A DNA stretch of 64,000 nt from NCBI GenBank assembly GCA_963723495.1, contig CAVRQR010000010.1, positions 124,001 through 188,000 of the forward strand, written 5' to 3'. Numbering within the stretch: the stretch's first letter is position 1; each line of letters opens with the position of its first letter. Source of the stretch: Gp6-AA40 sp963723495. GTDB lineage: Bacteria > Acidobacteriota > Vicinamibacteria > Vicinamibacterales > UBA2999. The position numbers and the translations under genes are program-made. The notes beneath the pieces were generated by a model, which saw nothing but the letters and a program-made list of their open reading frames with translations, ran no database searches and had not been told where the DNA came from. Positions 10,104 to 18,791 of the stretch are shown here, one piece after another.

Positions 10104-10904
10104 TTAGAGCGTGCCCGTCCAGTAACCCTCGAGGATCACTTCCGCCCAGCCAGTCAGGTGCACACCGTCTTCGCGCCACTCTACGCGTTGCGTGCCGCCT
10201 GGTGCGACGACGTCAACCGATCGTGACGCCCCGCCATGGGCAGCGGCGGCGACGGCCGACGCCGACGAGCCGGTTCCTGATGATGTGGTGGGACCAACAC
10301 CGCGCTCCCAGATCAGGATGCGCACACGATCGGCGCTCTCCACTTCAGCAAACTCGACGTTGGTCCCGGCAGGAAACATTGGATGCGTGGCCAGCGCGGG
10401 CCCCAGTCGATTGAACCGATCCAAATCCGGGAGACGGCCGAGCACGACGCACTGCGGGTTGCCGACTTCGAGAACGGATGCCGTCACCTGCTCTCCGATG
10501 ACCGCAATCGAGGTCTGACGCAGGTTCGTAGGCTGCCCCATTGCCGCCCGAAACGTGTAGCGTTCGCGCTCTCTAGCGAGGAGCTCGAGCGGCTTGACCC
10601 CGGCGTCGGTCTCGATCGTGACCGTCGCTCCTGCCGTCAGGTTCTGGATGCGAGTGACGAGAGCAGCCAGGCAGCGCAACCCGTTCCCCGACAGCTCTGA
10701 TTTGCTGCCATCGGCATTGAGCAGCTTCATCGACGCACCGCGGTCGCGAGTCGTGTACAGCAGCAATCCGTCCGCGCCAATGCCGTGGTGCCGATGGCAG
10801 ATCGCCCGTGCCAGCGCCGGCAGATCCGTGCCTGCTTCCGCGGCCGGGGCGCAGACGAAATCGTTGCCGTAGGCGTGAGCCTTGACGACGGGGACGACCG
10901 GCAT
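10104..10904 (-). CDS. dapF: DapF-family epimerase with both catalytic Cys replaced by Ser
   Basis: Diaminopimelate epimerase converts LL- to meso-DAP for lysine and peptidoglycan using two opposed cysteines. The scaffold is clear: AYGNDFV, GIGADGLL, NADGSKSEL-GNGLRC, GNPQCVV, GTNVEF, WERGVGPT-GTG. However, the first catalytic position (normally CGNG) is Ser72 (codon at 10689-10691) and the second (normally CGTG) is Ser209 (codon at 10278-10280). The frame is intact, and both codons read cleanly. 266 aa, normal length. It may be a true DapF variant or a related racemase/epimerase with another substrate; family assignment is firm, activity is not. Its ATG shares one base with the upstream gene's TGA. 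Confidence 0.85.
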   Translation of the reverse strand: MPVVPVVKAHAYGNDFVCAPAAEAGTDLPALARAICHRHHGIGADGLLLYTTRDRGASMKLLNADGSKSELSGNGLRCLAALVTRIQNLTAGATVTIETDAGVKPLELLARERERYTFRAAMGQPTNLRQTSIAVIGEQVTASVLEVGNPQCVVLGRLPDLDRFNRLGPALATHPMFPAGTNVEFAEVESADRVRILIWERGVGPTTSSGTGSSASAVAAAAHGGASRSVDVVAPGGTQRVEWREDGVHLTGWAEVILEGYWTGTL

Positions 10905-11746
10905 CAGGGAATCTGGAACGCGTTGAACACGTAGGTGAAGCCGGTCGCAAATCCAAAGCTCGGGCCTCTGGACGTGACGCCGAACAGGACGGCTGCATCC
11001 GCGCGCCAGCTCCCGATGGTGTAGCGCGCCCCCAGACTCGCGATGCCACGCGATTCGGTGCCAGGCGGTGGGTCACCGGCTCGCGTACTCACGTGACCGT
11101 TGACCTCTCCTACCACCTCTGCCTGCTGCGTGAGCGCTCGCGCAAACGACACGCCGTAGGTCAGCACGTCGTTCTGCTGGTCACCTCGGGTTGGATCGGC
11201 GAGGATACCGAGGCCAACGTTGCCGACGATGCGAACCGACTGCACGGTCTTGGCGATCAGAAACGACGCAAAGAAGTCGGTGGTATCGAGACCGATTCCG
11301 CTCTCATTCGAAGCATTCGGAAGCTTGGTGGCAAAGCGAAGGCCGAACGACGGGCGTTCGGCGGTTTCACCAGCGATTCTCACCTTCGTGCCGATGACGA
11401 TGTCCTGGACGCTCGACGTCGAGTCACCGGTTGCTGTCACCATGTCGGACAGCGGTGCGGGCTCGCGGGACGTGATGCTGAGATGGTTGTAGAGTCCGCC
11501 ATCGATCTGAATCTCAGCGATCGAGCTCAGGCCGACACTGACTCCGATGAGAGGGAACCGCAGCAGATGGCCTTCCAGGCCCGAGGCGGGATACTCCACG
11601 CTGCGGCCGTAGTCGAGACCCGCTTCGATGAGCATGCGGCCCGCGCCGATCGTTTCGGGATCCTCGGTCACGAGCGGGCGCTGTTGAGCGAAGGCTAACA
11701 CTGGCTGTAGCACGAACGTAGCCACATACAGGAGTCGAAGTCTCAT
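10904..11746 (-). CDS. Predicted outer-membrane beta-barrel protein
   Basis: 280 aa with a signal peptide (MRLRLLYVATFVLQPVLAFA, cleavage before QQ). The mature part alternates Gly/aromatic beta strands (RMLIEAGLDYGRS, FGLRFATKLPN, IVGNVGLGILADP, GFATGFTYVFNAF) and ends in hydrophobic residues like an outer-membrane barrel. No specific family recognised. It overlaps dtd by 1 nt upstream and dapF by 1 nt downstream, so it is translated with them. Confidence 0.7.
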   Translation of the reverse strand: MRLRLLYVATFVLQPVLAFAQQRPLVTEDPETIGAGRMLIEAGLDYGRSVEYPASGLEGHLLRFPLIGVSVGLSSIAEIQIDGGLYNHLSITSREPAPLSDMVTATGDSTSSVQDIVIGTKVRIAGETAERPSFGLRFATKLPNASNESGIGLDTTDFFASFLIAKTVQSVRIVGNVGLGILADPTRGDQQNDVLTYGVSFARALTQQAEVVGEVNGHVSTRAGDPPPGTESRGIASLGARYTIGSWRADAAVLFGVTSRGPSFGFATGFTYVFNAFQIP

Positions 11747-12198
11747 CAGAATTGTCGCCTGCTGTCGATGAGCACCGTGACGGGCCCATCGTTGACCAAC
11801 TCGACCTGCATCATCGCCTGGAACTCGCCAGTCGCGACCGTGAGGCCGGTCGAGCGCAATTCTCTCACGACACCCTCGTAGCTCGCCCTCGCCACTTCAG
11901 GTGGGGCGGCGTCGTCGAATGACGGACGTCTTCCCTTGCGCACGTCGCCGTACAACGTGAACTGCGACACCACGAGCACAGCGCCACCGACATCACCAAC
12001 CGAACGATCCATCGGCTTGCCGGCATCGCTCTCGAACACGCGGACATCGTGAATCTTGGCCGCGACGTATCGAATGTCTGCATCCGTATCGTCACGGCCG
12101 ATACCGAGGAGGACGAGGAGGCCGCGGCCGATCTCGCCGACCGTACGCTCGCCCACGCGAACCCGTGCCGACGTGACGCGCTGGATCACGGCCCTCAT
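11746..12198 (-). CDS. dtd: D-aminoacyl-tRNA deacylase
   Basis: 150 aa, complete. Hydrolyses D-amino acids (and Gly) mischarged on tRNA. Visible family motifs are the start MRAVIQRVTSARV, the catalytic-pocket motif SQFTLYGD with RKGRRPSFDDAA, and the C-terminal NDGPVTVLID (Gly-cisPro type motif). It sits 13 nt downstream of ttcA; both act on tRNA quality. Confidence 0.96.
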   Translation of the reverse strand: MRAVIQRVTSARVRVGERTVGEIGRGLLVLLGIGRDDTDADIRYVAAKIHDVRVFESDAGKPMDRSVGDVGGAVLVVSQFTLYGDVRKGRRPSFDDAAPPEVARASYEGVVRELRSTGLTVATGEFQAMMQVELVNDGPVTVLIDSRRQF

Positions 12199-12211
12199 CG
12201 CGCAGGAACGA

Positions 12212-13042
12212 TCAATGCTGAATCTGGATCAGGTTGCCCGGCGTTTCCTCTTCGAGTCTGAGAGCGGCGCTGTCACGAAGCTCACCGCTCGGATTGAGAC
12301 GCGTGTCGAGGAGGTGCCGCGGCATGACGTTGCCGAGCGCTTTCAGCATCGACTGCTTGACGCCCGAGTGCTCGCGCTCGAGATCGAGGATCAGGCGCTT
12401 GACACGCTGCCGCTGCAGGCTCAGATCACCGCACGCCGGGCAGCAGCAACCGATGATCGGCAGACCGACTTCCTTGCAGTACAGGCGAGCCTCGTCTTCG
12501 CCAACGTAGACGAACGGGCGTATGACGACGTGCTCGCCGTTGTCGGAGACGAGACGCGCCGGCATGGCTTTGAGCGCGCCGGCAAAGAACAGGTTGAGCA
12601 GCAGGGTCTCGACGAAGTCATCGAGATGATGGCCGAGAGCGATCTTCGTGGCGCCGACCTCCGTGGCAATGCGGTACAACACGCCGCGGCGAAGCCGCGC
12701 ACAGAGCGAACACGGTGTGGCGTTGGCTTCGAGCAGGTCGTCCATGACCTCGCCGATCGACGTGTGCTCGATGAGGTACTCCCAGCCGCGCTCCTCGCAG
12801 GCCTTGGCGATCGCGCCGTGCTTGAAATCCTTGTAGCCCGAGTCCACGTTGACCGCGATGAGCGAGAACCGGATGGGGGCTCGCTTCCGCAGGTTGTCGA
12901 GCGTCTGCATCAGCGCCCAGCTGTCCTTGCCACCGGACAGCCCGACCATAATCCGATCGCCGTCCTCGATCAGATTGAAGTCAGTGATGGCCTTGGTCGT
13001 CTTCTTGGAGATGCGCGATTCCAGCGGACTTCGGTGAGACAT
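12212..13042 (-). CDS. ttcA: TtcA-family tRNA 2-thiolation protein
   Basis: ATP-dependent PP-loop enzyme that thiolates tRNA cytidine 32 with help of an iron-sulfur cluster. PP-loop SGGKDSWALM (residues about 36-45), CSLCARLRRG (CxxC) and GHHLDDFVETLLLN, then a second cysteine group CCCPACGD. These fit the TtcA cluster ligands. 276 aa from ATG 13042, chosen over a longer frame whose extension is heptamer-repeat sequence. Confidence 0.92.
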   Translation of the reverse strand: MSHRSPLESRISKKTTKAITDFNLIEDGDRIMVGLSGGKDSWALMQTLDNLRKRAPIRFSLIAVNVDSGYKDFKHGAIAKACEERGWEYLIEHTSIGEVMDDLLEANATPCSLCARLRRGVLYRIATEVGATKIALGHHLDDFVETLLLNLFFAGALKAMPARLVSDNGEHVVIRPFVYVGEDEARLYCKEVGLPIIGCCCPACGDLSLQRQRVKRLILDLEREHSGVKQSMLKALGNVMPRHLLDTRLNPSGELRDSAALRLEEETPGNLIQIQH

Positions 13043-13057
13043 CGGGTAATAGTCTAC

Positions 13058-13090
13058 AGGCTCTGGGCTCTCGGCTCTGGGCCGTTGGCT
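13058..13090. repeat. Heptamer-period repeat, GGCTCTG family, upstream of VTT gene
   Basis: Consecutive 7-mers GGCTCTG, GGCTCTC, GGCTCTG, GGCCGTT, GGCTTGG. An inverted relative (AGCCCAG family) lies at 13752-13780, so the VTT gene is flanked by an inverted pair. Confidence 0.7.
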
Positions 13091-13094
13091 TGGA

Positions 13095-13100
13095 TATAAT
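13095..13100 (+). promoter_or_regulatory. Candidate -10 box for the VTT membrane protein gene
   Basis: Perfect TATAAT 61 nt upstream of the GTG start, directly after the heptamer repeat. No good -35 is visible at 17 bp; only an inference. Confidence 0.4.
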
Positions 13101-13160
13101 CTGCGGGCGGCAGCCTCACCGAGCCTGGCGGAGGCCCTGAAGCCGGGACTCGATCCGATT

Positions 13161-13773
13161 GTGCGTGACTTCATCAGCTGGATCTACACCTTTGCCCTGT
13201 CTCTCGGCGGGCCGGGGTTGTTCACGGTCGCGTTTCTCGACTCGTCGTTCATATCGCTGCCGCAGATCAACGACATCCTCGTCGTGCTCATGGTGACCGA
13301 GCACAAGTCGCTGATGTTGTACCTACGCCTTCATGGCGACCGCTGGGTCGGTAGTTGGCTGTTACGTGATCTACTACCTGGCGAACAAGGGCGGAGAGGC
13401 GTTCGTTCGCAAGCGGCTCAAGGCGGGGCACGTCGAACGCAGTCTTGCGTTGTATCGCAGGCACGGACTGCTGGCGCTGATGGTGCCGGCGCTGCTTCCA
13501 CCCCCGGCACCATTCAAACTGTTCGTCCTTGCTGCCGGTCTCGCCAACGTGCGGCCCCTGCAGTTCGTCCTCGCGATTGCGCTGGCGCGCGGGCTGCGCT
13601 ACGTCGCCCTCGGCATCCTGGCGATTTACTACGGTGACGCGGCGCTCGAGTTGATGCGGACGCACGGACGCACGGTGGGTATTGTGCTGGCCGCCATTCT
13701 CGTCGGCGCCGGCGTCCTACTGTGGCTGCGAACGCGGAACACCGCAGTCGAAAGCCCAGAGCCCAAAGCCTAA
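13161..13773 (+). CDS. VTT/DedA-like (SNARE-associated) membrane protein, one frameshift
   Basis: Integral membrane protein of the VTT/YqaA type. It starts at GTG 13161 (RDFISWIYTFALSLGGPGLFTVAFLDSSFISLP). The frame shifts near 13320, after which MATAGSVVGCYVIYYLANKGG and LPPPAPFKLFVLAAGL carry the re-entrant-loop signature of the family, followed by two more hydrophobic helices. Family members are linked to phospholipid (undecaprenyl phosphate) flipping; no substrate can be assigned here. The last residues SPEPKA and the stop are encoded by a heptamer repeat. Confidence 0.8.
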
Positions 13774-13780
13774 GCCTCAG
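13752..13780. repeat. Heptamer-period repeat, AGCCCAG family, over a stop codon
   Basis: 7-mers AGCCCAG, AGCCCAA, AGCCTAA, GCCTCAG. Complementary in type to the 13058-13090 repeat. It supplies the C-terminal codons of the VTT gene and reaches the stop of the convergent gene. Confidence 0.6.
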
Positions 13781-14469
13781 AACCTCACGCCAACCGTGAA
13801 GTTGTAGGTCCAGCCGCCGAGATCGATCTTCGGTCCGGCAAAGTCATTGGGCAGGTCGCCTTCCGCATCGTGAAAGCGCACCTCGCCGCCGGCGGTGATG
13901 CGCTGGCCAGCGAAACGAACGCCTCCCAGAAAGATCGGACCCGTCGAACTGCCACTTTCCTCGAAGGTGTCCACGATGATCTCCCGACCGGCGCCGAAGT
14001 CGATGAACTCTCCGGTCTCCCGGTACCGCCAGTTGATGATGCCAAGGCCACCGCCGACGTACGGCTGAATCGGTGATCGCTGTCCGAATGGAAGCAGCCT
14101 GACCGTGAACGCGATCGGCACGAGCCTCAACTCCAGATCCGAATCGACCTCGGTTCCGTCGCTGTCGATGAAGTCCCGATAGACGCTCGGGACCGACTGT
14201 CCGGTGTAGCTGATGCCGGCGCCCGCTTCGAAGAAGTTGCCAAGACCCACGAGCCACTCACCCCCGACCGCTGCGCCGCCGAACTCGTCGATGTCGAACA
14301 GCAGGAAGCTACTGTTGGCGATGAGCACGTCTCCCGAAGTACGCGACTCGTAGTCTTGTGGAGCAAAGTAGCCGAGCGTGAAATTCACTGTCTGTTGCGC
14401 ATGCGCCGGCCGCGCACACGTCAAGAAGGCGGCCACCAGCACGATGCTGGTCACAGTTCTCTGCAGCAT
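13777..14469 (-). CDS. Predicted outer-membrane beta-barrel protein (OmpW/OmpA-barrel-like)
   Basis: 230 aa from the ATG at 14469, which has GGAGAG 5 nt upstream; a 15-residue in-frame extension was rejected. The signal peptide ends ARPAHAQ. The mature protein has barrel-type strands (VNFTLGYFAPQDYES, FFEAGAGISYTG, IQPYVGGGLGIINWRY, WTYNFTVGVRF) with a C-terminal aromatic, the usual assembly signal. Exact family not recognised. Convergent with the VTT gene. Confidence 0.72.
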   Translation of the reverse strand: MLQRTVTSIVLVAAFLTCARPAHAQQTVNFTLGYFAPQDYESRTSGDVLIANSSFLLFDIDEFGGAAVGGEWLVGLGNFFEAGAGISYTGQSVPSVYRDFIDSDGTEVDSDLELRLVPIAFTVRLLPFGQRSPIQPYVGGGLGIINWRYRETGEFIDFGAGREIIVDTFEESGSSTGPIFLGGVRFAGQRITAGGEVRFHDAEGDLPNDFAGPKIDLGGWTYNFTVGVRF

Positions 14470-14553
14470 GTGATCTCTCCGAAGCTCAAGTACAGCGAGC
14501 TTGGGAGGACGCACTGCAGGTGTGATGCCACACCGGCGTAGGAGCGTTTTCCT

Positions 14554-15360
14554 TTACGTTTGCGCGTGTGTGCGCTCGATCACGTCGAGCATGGCACCGT
14601 GGATTTGTCCGTTCGATGCGACAAGGTGTGCGGCAGCGGGGTCGAACGGTGTCCCATCCATGCCGGTCACTCGCCCACCGGCTTCCTCGACGATGAGCGC
14701 GCCGGCCGCGACGTCCCAGGGCCTGAGGCTCTGCTCCCAGAAGCCATCGAACCGGCCGGCCGCGACGTAGCAGAGATCCAGCGCGGCCGATCCGAGCCGT
14801 CGAACCGCGCGCGCCTGGCCCAGGAACGCACGGAACATCGCGACGAGGGGATCGAGCTTCTGATGCACATCGTACGGGAAGCCGGTCACGAGCAGCGCAT
14901 CGAGGAGCCCGCCCGTTTCCGACACGCGCAGTCGCGTGCCATTGAGGAACGCCCCCTGCCCGCGTTCACCGGTGAAGAGCTCTTCACGCGTCGGGTCGTA
15001 GATGGCTCCGACCTCCGCACGGCCATCGATCTCGAGCGCGAGAGAGGCACAGAACACAGGCAGGCCATGTGCGTAATTGGTCGTCCCGTCCAAGGGGTCG
15101 AAGACCCACCGGTAGCGCGACGAAGCCGCCTGCGTCGGGCCACCTCCCAGTTCTTCCGCCAGGATGTCATGGTCCGGAAAGCGGTCGGCAAGAACGTCGC
15201 GGCACATCCGTTCGCATTCGAGATCGACCTCAGTCACCAGGTCGATCGTTCCCTTCTTGTTGATATGAAACCCGGACTGGCGCCGGGACATCTGGATCTC
15301 GCCCGCCCGCAGCACAATCTCAACCGCGGTGGCGAGAAAAACCGGATCGGGTGCACTCAC
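14554..15360 (-). CDS. suhB: Inositol monophosphatase family protein
   Basis: 268 aa, intact. Mg2+-dependent phosphatase fold: LAEELGGG (metal Glu), DPLDGTTNYAHGLPVF (core motif) and WDVAAGALIVEEAGG near the end. Could be inositol-1-phosphatase, SuhB, or a phosphatase for histidinol phosphate or other sugar phosphates; the symbol is by family only. Confidence 0.88.
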   Translation of the reverse strand: MSAPDPVFLATAVEIVLRAGEIQMSRRQSGFHINKKGTIDLVTEVDLECERMCRDVLADRFPDHDILAEELGGGPTQAASSRYRWVFDPLDGTTNYAHGLPVFCASLALEIDGRAEVGAIYDPTREELFTGERGQGAFLNGTRLRVSETGGLLDALLVTGFPYDVHQKLDPLVAMFRAFLGQARAVRRLGSAALDLCYVAAGRFDGFWEQSLRPWDVAAGALIVEEAGGRVTGMDGTPFDPAAAHLVASNGQIHGAMLDVIERTHAQT

Positions 15361-15378
15361 GTGTTTCAGAGCTTCGTC

Positions 15379-15407
15379 AATTCAGACTGCAGAATGCAGA
15401 ATTCAAG
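15379..15407. repeat. Heptamer-period degenerate repeat, ATTCAGA/ATGCAGA family (second copy)
   Basis: 7-mers ATTCAGA, CTGCAGA, ATGCAGA, ATTCAAG in the 49-bp gap between two minus-strand genes. Same family as 3368-3396. Confidence 0.65.
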
Positions 15408-15409
15408 AA

Positions 15410-15883
15410 CTAGAGCCGCGGTGACTGCGAGTCGGAGACCGTGTGATCGGCAGCGGCGACCCGCTTGACCATCACGACTTCCATGCCGCCCTCCGGTGCC
15501 CGCTGCAGCACCATCTCGTCCATGAAGGTGCGGATGATGAAGATGCCGCGACCGCTCGACTTGAGCACATTCTCAGGCGCAAGAGGATCAGGAATGCTCT
15601 CCGGGTCAAAGCCCGGTCCCTCGTCGCGAACCCGGATGGCAATGCCAGACGGAGTGGAATTGCTCAAAGGCGTGAACTCGACGTAGACGTGCTTCTGCTC
15701 GTCGTCGCGGTTGCCATGCTTGATGGCGTTGATCACCGATTCGCGAACGGCGACGCCGACCCAGTGCAGCGCGTCCTCATCGAGTCCGGCCAGCCGTCCG
15801 AGGTGATCGCTGGCCACCTGAACGAAGTCGAGCATTTCGTACGTGCTGTGAAACTCCAGACAGACTGTTTTCCGCTGCGTCAT
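15410..15883 (-). CDS. RsbW-like anti-sigma factor / Ser kinase ATPase
   Basis: 157 aa. GHKL ATPase of the HATPase_c_2 type: N box VRESVINAIKHGN, G1 box RVRDEGPGFD and G2 box SSGRGIFIIRTFMDEM. Such proteins phosphorylate anti-anti-sigma factors or bind sigma factors in partner switching. No STAS partner is adjacent, so its target is not shown by context. Start taken at the internal ATG (MTQRKTVCLEF). Confidence 0.88.
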   Translation of the reverse strand: MTQRKTVCLEFHSTYEMLDFVQVASDHLGRLAGLDEDALHWVGVAVRESVINAIKHGNRDDEQKHVYVEFTPLSNSTPSGIAIRVRDEGPGFDPESIPDPLAPENVLKSSGRGIFIIRTFMDEMVLQRAPEGGMEVVMVKRVAAADHTVSDSQSPRL

Positions 15884-15983
15884 GCGCCTCGCCAGAAGAA
15901 TTATAGCGGCAGACGGTTCTGCGGATCTGCATCGGGTTCGGGACACGCACTGCGGGGCCGCCTAAACGGACTAAACTAACAAG

Positions 15984-17288
15984 ATGCCCTCGCCGCTGAG
16001 CGTCACAGTACTTCCCGCCTCGCGGGTACGGGGACGGGTGCGGCCGCCGGGCGACAAGTCCATCTCGCACCGCTATGCACTGCTCGGGGCCCTCGCCAAC
16101 GGGACATCGTCGATCCACGGATACTCGACCGGCGGCGATTGCCGATCCACGCTCGACTGCCTGCGTGCCCTCGGTGTGTCGATCGAAGAAATCCAGCGCA
16201 AAGCAGACGGACTGAGCCTCCGCATCGCGGGCCGGGGCCTGGGGGGACTTCGGGCTCCCGCGACCGCACTCGATGCCGGGAACTCGGGAAGCACCATGCG
16301 GATGATGGCAGGCGTCCTGGCCGCCCACCCCTTCACGTCGACGATGACCGGAGACGAGTCGCTGAGCCGCCGTCCGATGCGGCGCGTCATCGTTCCGCTC
16401 GAGCGAATGGGTGCCAGGATTGCGTCCAACGACGGCCGACCGCCCCTGACCATTAGCGGTCTGGCCGGCCCAACACCCATCGACTTCGAGCCTGAAGTGC
16501 CGAGCGCGCAGGTGAAGAGCTCTGTCCTGCTTGCCGGACTCCATTCGGACGGCGTCACACGGGTGCGCGAAGCGACAGCCACGCGAGATCATACGGAGCG
16601 CGCGCTCGCCGCGTTCGGTGTGGAGGTCACTCGGGATGCGAGCGGCATTGGCGTCAAGGGCGGTCAGCCCCTCACAGCGCGGCAGCTGACGGTTCCCGGT
16701 GATATTTCGTCCGCCGCGTTCTGGATGGTGGCGGCCGCGTCGCTTTCGGACTCGGAAATCGTTATAGACGGCGTAGGCCTCAACCCGAGCCGGACGGGAA
16801 TCATCGACATCCTGCGGCGGATGGGCGCACACATCTCCATCGAGGGAGAAGACCAGGGTCCGGGCGAGCCGGTCGGGACAATTGTGGTCCGGCATGGCAG
16901 CCTCACATCGACCGAAATTGCACCGCGGGACGTGCCCGGCGTCATCGACGAGTTGCCCGTTCTCGGGGCGCTTGCCACACACGGTGGCGAACTGCACGTC
17001 ACCGGTGCCGGGGAACTGAGAGTCAAGGAGAGCGACCGGATTTCGGCCCTGGCGGACGGCTTCCGGCACATGGGTGGCAACGTTGAAGAGTTCCCCGACG
17101 GTTTCCATATCTGCGGGCGCGAACGCCTGAAGGGCGGCGAAGTCGATGCGCGGCACGATCATCGGCTGGCTATGGCATTTGCCATCGCCGCGCTCGGCGC
17201 GTCGGGGCCGACCATCATTCACGATGCCGGAGCAGCTGCCGTGTCCTATCCCGAGTTCTTCTCCGTGCTCGAATCCCTGCGCGCGTGA
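15984..17288 (+). CDS. aroA: 3-phosphoshikimate 1-carboxyvinyltransferase (EPSP synthase)
   Basis: 434 aa, intact. Sixth step of the shikimate pathway: joins shikimate-3-phosphate and PEP. Motifs are the N-terminal PPGDKSISHRYALLGALA, the glyphosate-region LDAGNSGSTMRMMAG (GNSG form), DGRPPLTI, the EVPSAQVKSSVLLAGL segment and the C-terminal RVKESDRISALADG and DHRLAMAFAIAAL. The stop overlaps the aroK GTG. Confidence 0.97.
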   Translation: MPSPLSVTVLPASRVRGRVRPPGDKSISHRYALLGALANGTSSIHGYSTGGDCRSTLDCLRALGVSIEEIQRKADGLSLRIAGRGLGGLRAPATALDAGNSGSTMRMMAGVLAAHPFTSTMTGDESLSRRPMRRVIVPLERMGARIASNDGRPPLTISGLAGPTPIDFEPEVPSAQVKSSVLLAGLHSDGVTRVREATATRDHTERALAAFGVEVTRDASGIGVKGGQPLTARQLTVPGDISSAAFWMVAAASLSDSEIVIDGVGLNPSRTGIIDILRRMGAHISIEGEDQGPGEPVGTIVVRHGSLTSTEIAPRDVPGVIDELPVLGALATHGGELHVTGAGELRVKESDRISALADGFRHMGGNVEEFPDGFHICGRERLKGGEVDARHDHRLAMAFAIAALGASGPTIIHDAGAAAVSYPEFFSVLESLRA

Positions 17289-17782
17289 AGGCCGACAAGC
17301 TGTATCTTGTCGGCTTCATGGGCGCGGGCAAGACGACGGTGGCCCGGGCTCTGGGCAAGCGCACCGGCTGGCGGGTGGAAGACATCGACGAGCGCATCGA
17401 GACCCGGGAGCACCGGAGTGTGGCCTCGATCTTCAGCCTCCAGGGAGAGCCATACTTCCGGCAGCTGGAGCGCATGGCGCTTGGGGAGTTATTGCCGATT
17501 CGGCACGTGGTCGTCGCGACCGGCGGCGGTACGTTCGTCGAGCCGGACAACCGGGCACTGATGCTCGCCGATGGCGCGGTGGCCTGGCTGGATCTGCCAT
17601 TGACGCAGGTGATCGAGCGGGTGCCGGCCGACGGCCGCCGGCCTCTTGCCTCGGACCGCGCGCAGATGGAGACGCTGTACACGCGACGGCAACTCGCCTA
17701 CGCGCACGCGCACGTGCGGATCGACGCCGCTCGACCCGTAGCCGAAGTGGTCGGGCACTTGCTCGAGTGGATCGACTTCTGA
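17285..17782 (+). CDS. aroK: Shikimate kinase
   Basis: 165 aa. Phosphorylates shikimate, the step before AroA. P-loop GFMGAGKTTVA, shikimate-binding VEDIDERIE and VATGGGTF, and a lid with RRPLASD. The start is GTG at 17285, sharing the GTGA overlap with the aroA stop, so the two are coupled. Confidence 0.95.
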   Translation: MKADKLYLVGFMGAGKTTVARALGKRTGWRVEDIDERIETREHRSVASIFSLQGEPYFRQLERMALGELLPIRHVVVATGGGTFVEPDNRALMLADGAVAWLDLPLTQVIERVPADGRRPLASDRAQMETLYTRRQLAYAHAHVRIDAARPVAEVVGHLLEWIDF

Positions 17783-17786
17783 TCAG

Positions 17787-18521
17787 ATGAAGTACCTCGT
17801 TCTCAGCGACGTGCACGCCAATCTCGAGGCGCTCGAAGCGACGCTGGCCAAGGCCGGCCCGCACGACGGTGTCCTCGTGCTGGGTGATCTGGTCGGCTAC
17901 GGCGCCGATCCGAATGCCGTCATCGAGCGCATCCGCCAGCTGCGCGCGGCGACGATCATCCGCGGAAACCACGACAAGGTCGGCGCAGGCATCGAGAACG
18001 TCGAGGCGTTCAACCATCTCGCCAAGCACGCGATCACGTGGACGGCTGCCGCGCTCACTGCCGGCAACCGCACCTGGCTGGCAGAACTACCGGCCGGCCC
18101 GGTCATGATCGACTCATGGGTCGAGATCTGTCACGGTGCGCCCTTCGACGAGGACGTGTACATCTTCGACGACCTCGACGCGCGTCGGGCGCTGCTCATG
18201 TCGGAACGAACGCTCTGCCTGTTCGGCCACACACACGTGCCGGCCGTGTACAAGTTCGACACCGACTTTCACTCCATTGGGCCGCCTCGCGGGGAAACGT
18301 TCCGCCTGCTTCTGAATGACTCGGCGAAGTACCTGGTCAACTGCGGTGCCGTGGGTCAGCCGCGCGACGGAGATCCACGGGCTGCATTCGGGATGCTCGA
18401 TACCACGAGCCAGACGTTGACCGTGCTGCGCGTCAAATATGACGTGGCCGCCGCGCAGGCCAAGATCATCGCGGCGGGCTTGCCTGAAGTGCTCGCGCAG
18501 CGGCTGGCGATCGGCCGATGA
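17787..18521 (+). CDS. Calcineurin-like metallophosphoesterase
   Basis: 244 aa. Binuclear-metal motifs DVHAN, GDLVGYGADP, RGNHD and the late GHTHVP place it in the YfcE/ApaH-like superfamily; VNCGAVGQPRDGDPRA is typical of this bacterial subgroup. Substrate unknown (phosphodiester or dinucleotide). Follows aroK by 4 nt, probably the last gene of the aroA operon. Confidence 0.88.
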   Translation: MKYLVLSDVHANLEALEATLAKAGPHDGVLVLGDLVGYGADPNAVIERIRQLRAATIIRGNHDKVGAGIENVEAFNHLAKHAITWTAAALTAGNRTWLAELPAGPVMIDSWVEICHGAPFDEDVYIFDDLDARRALLMSERTLCLFGHTHVPAVYKFDTDFHSIGPPRGETFRLLLNDSAKYLVNCGAVGQPRDGDPRAAFGMLDTTSQTLTVLRVKYDVAAAQAKIIAAGLPEVLAQRLAIGR

Positions 18522-18524
18522 TCT

Positions 18525-18622
18525 GCTGGTCCCTGGTCCTTCGTCCTTAGTGCTTGGTCCGTTCTTCGTCCTGGGTCCGTTCTTGGTCCTGGGTTCTCCG
18601 CCCTGTCCGTGGTCCTTTGGCC
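18525..18622. repeat. Heptamer-period degenerate repeat, TTGGTCC/CTGGTCC family
   Basis: About 98 bp of 7-mers such as CTGGTCC (twice), TTCGTCC, TTGGTCC, TGGGTCC. It occupies the convergent gap between the phosphoesterase gene and the ccm operon. Arms are direct, not inverted. Confidence 0.75.
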
Positions 18623-18644
18623 AGGGCGCTGAACGGCACGGACC

Positions 18645-18791
18645 TCATCGTGCGCGGTCGCGTCGTTGTTCTTCTCGCCGGAGCTTGGCCGCGTAGGCGT
18701 CGGCGGCGGCGCGCGATCCGAGGATCCAGCCAATCACGATGCCCAGCAGCAGGATCCCCGGAATGTAGATGAAATGGGCGGCGGTTGGCAT
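18645..18791 (-). CDS. 48-aa single-pass membrane microprotein, last gene of the ccm operon
   Basis: The ATG (18789-18791) shares one base with the stop of the CcmD-like gene (TGATG). It encodes MPTAAHFIYIPGILLLGIV, continuing IGWILGSRAAADAYAAKLRREE and a basic tail: one transmembrane helix then a charged helix. Coupling to the haem-export genes suggests an accessory in cytochrome c maturation. Too short for family recognition. Confidence 0.65.
   Translation of the reverse strand: MPTAAHFIYIPGILLLGIVIGWILGSRAAADAYAAKLRREEQRRDRAR

Noticed and set aside
15777..17222. 481-aa minus-strand reading frame
   Set aside because: Antisense shadow of intact aroA; no protein-like pattern, typical of GC-rich DNA.
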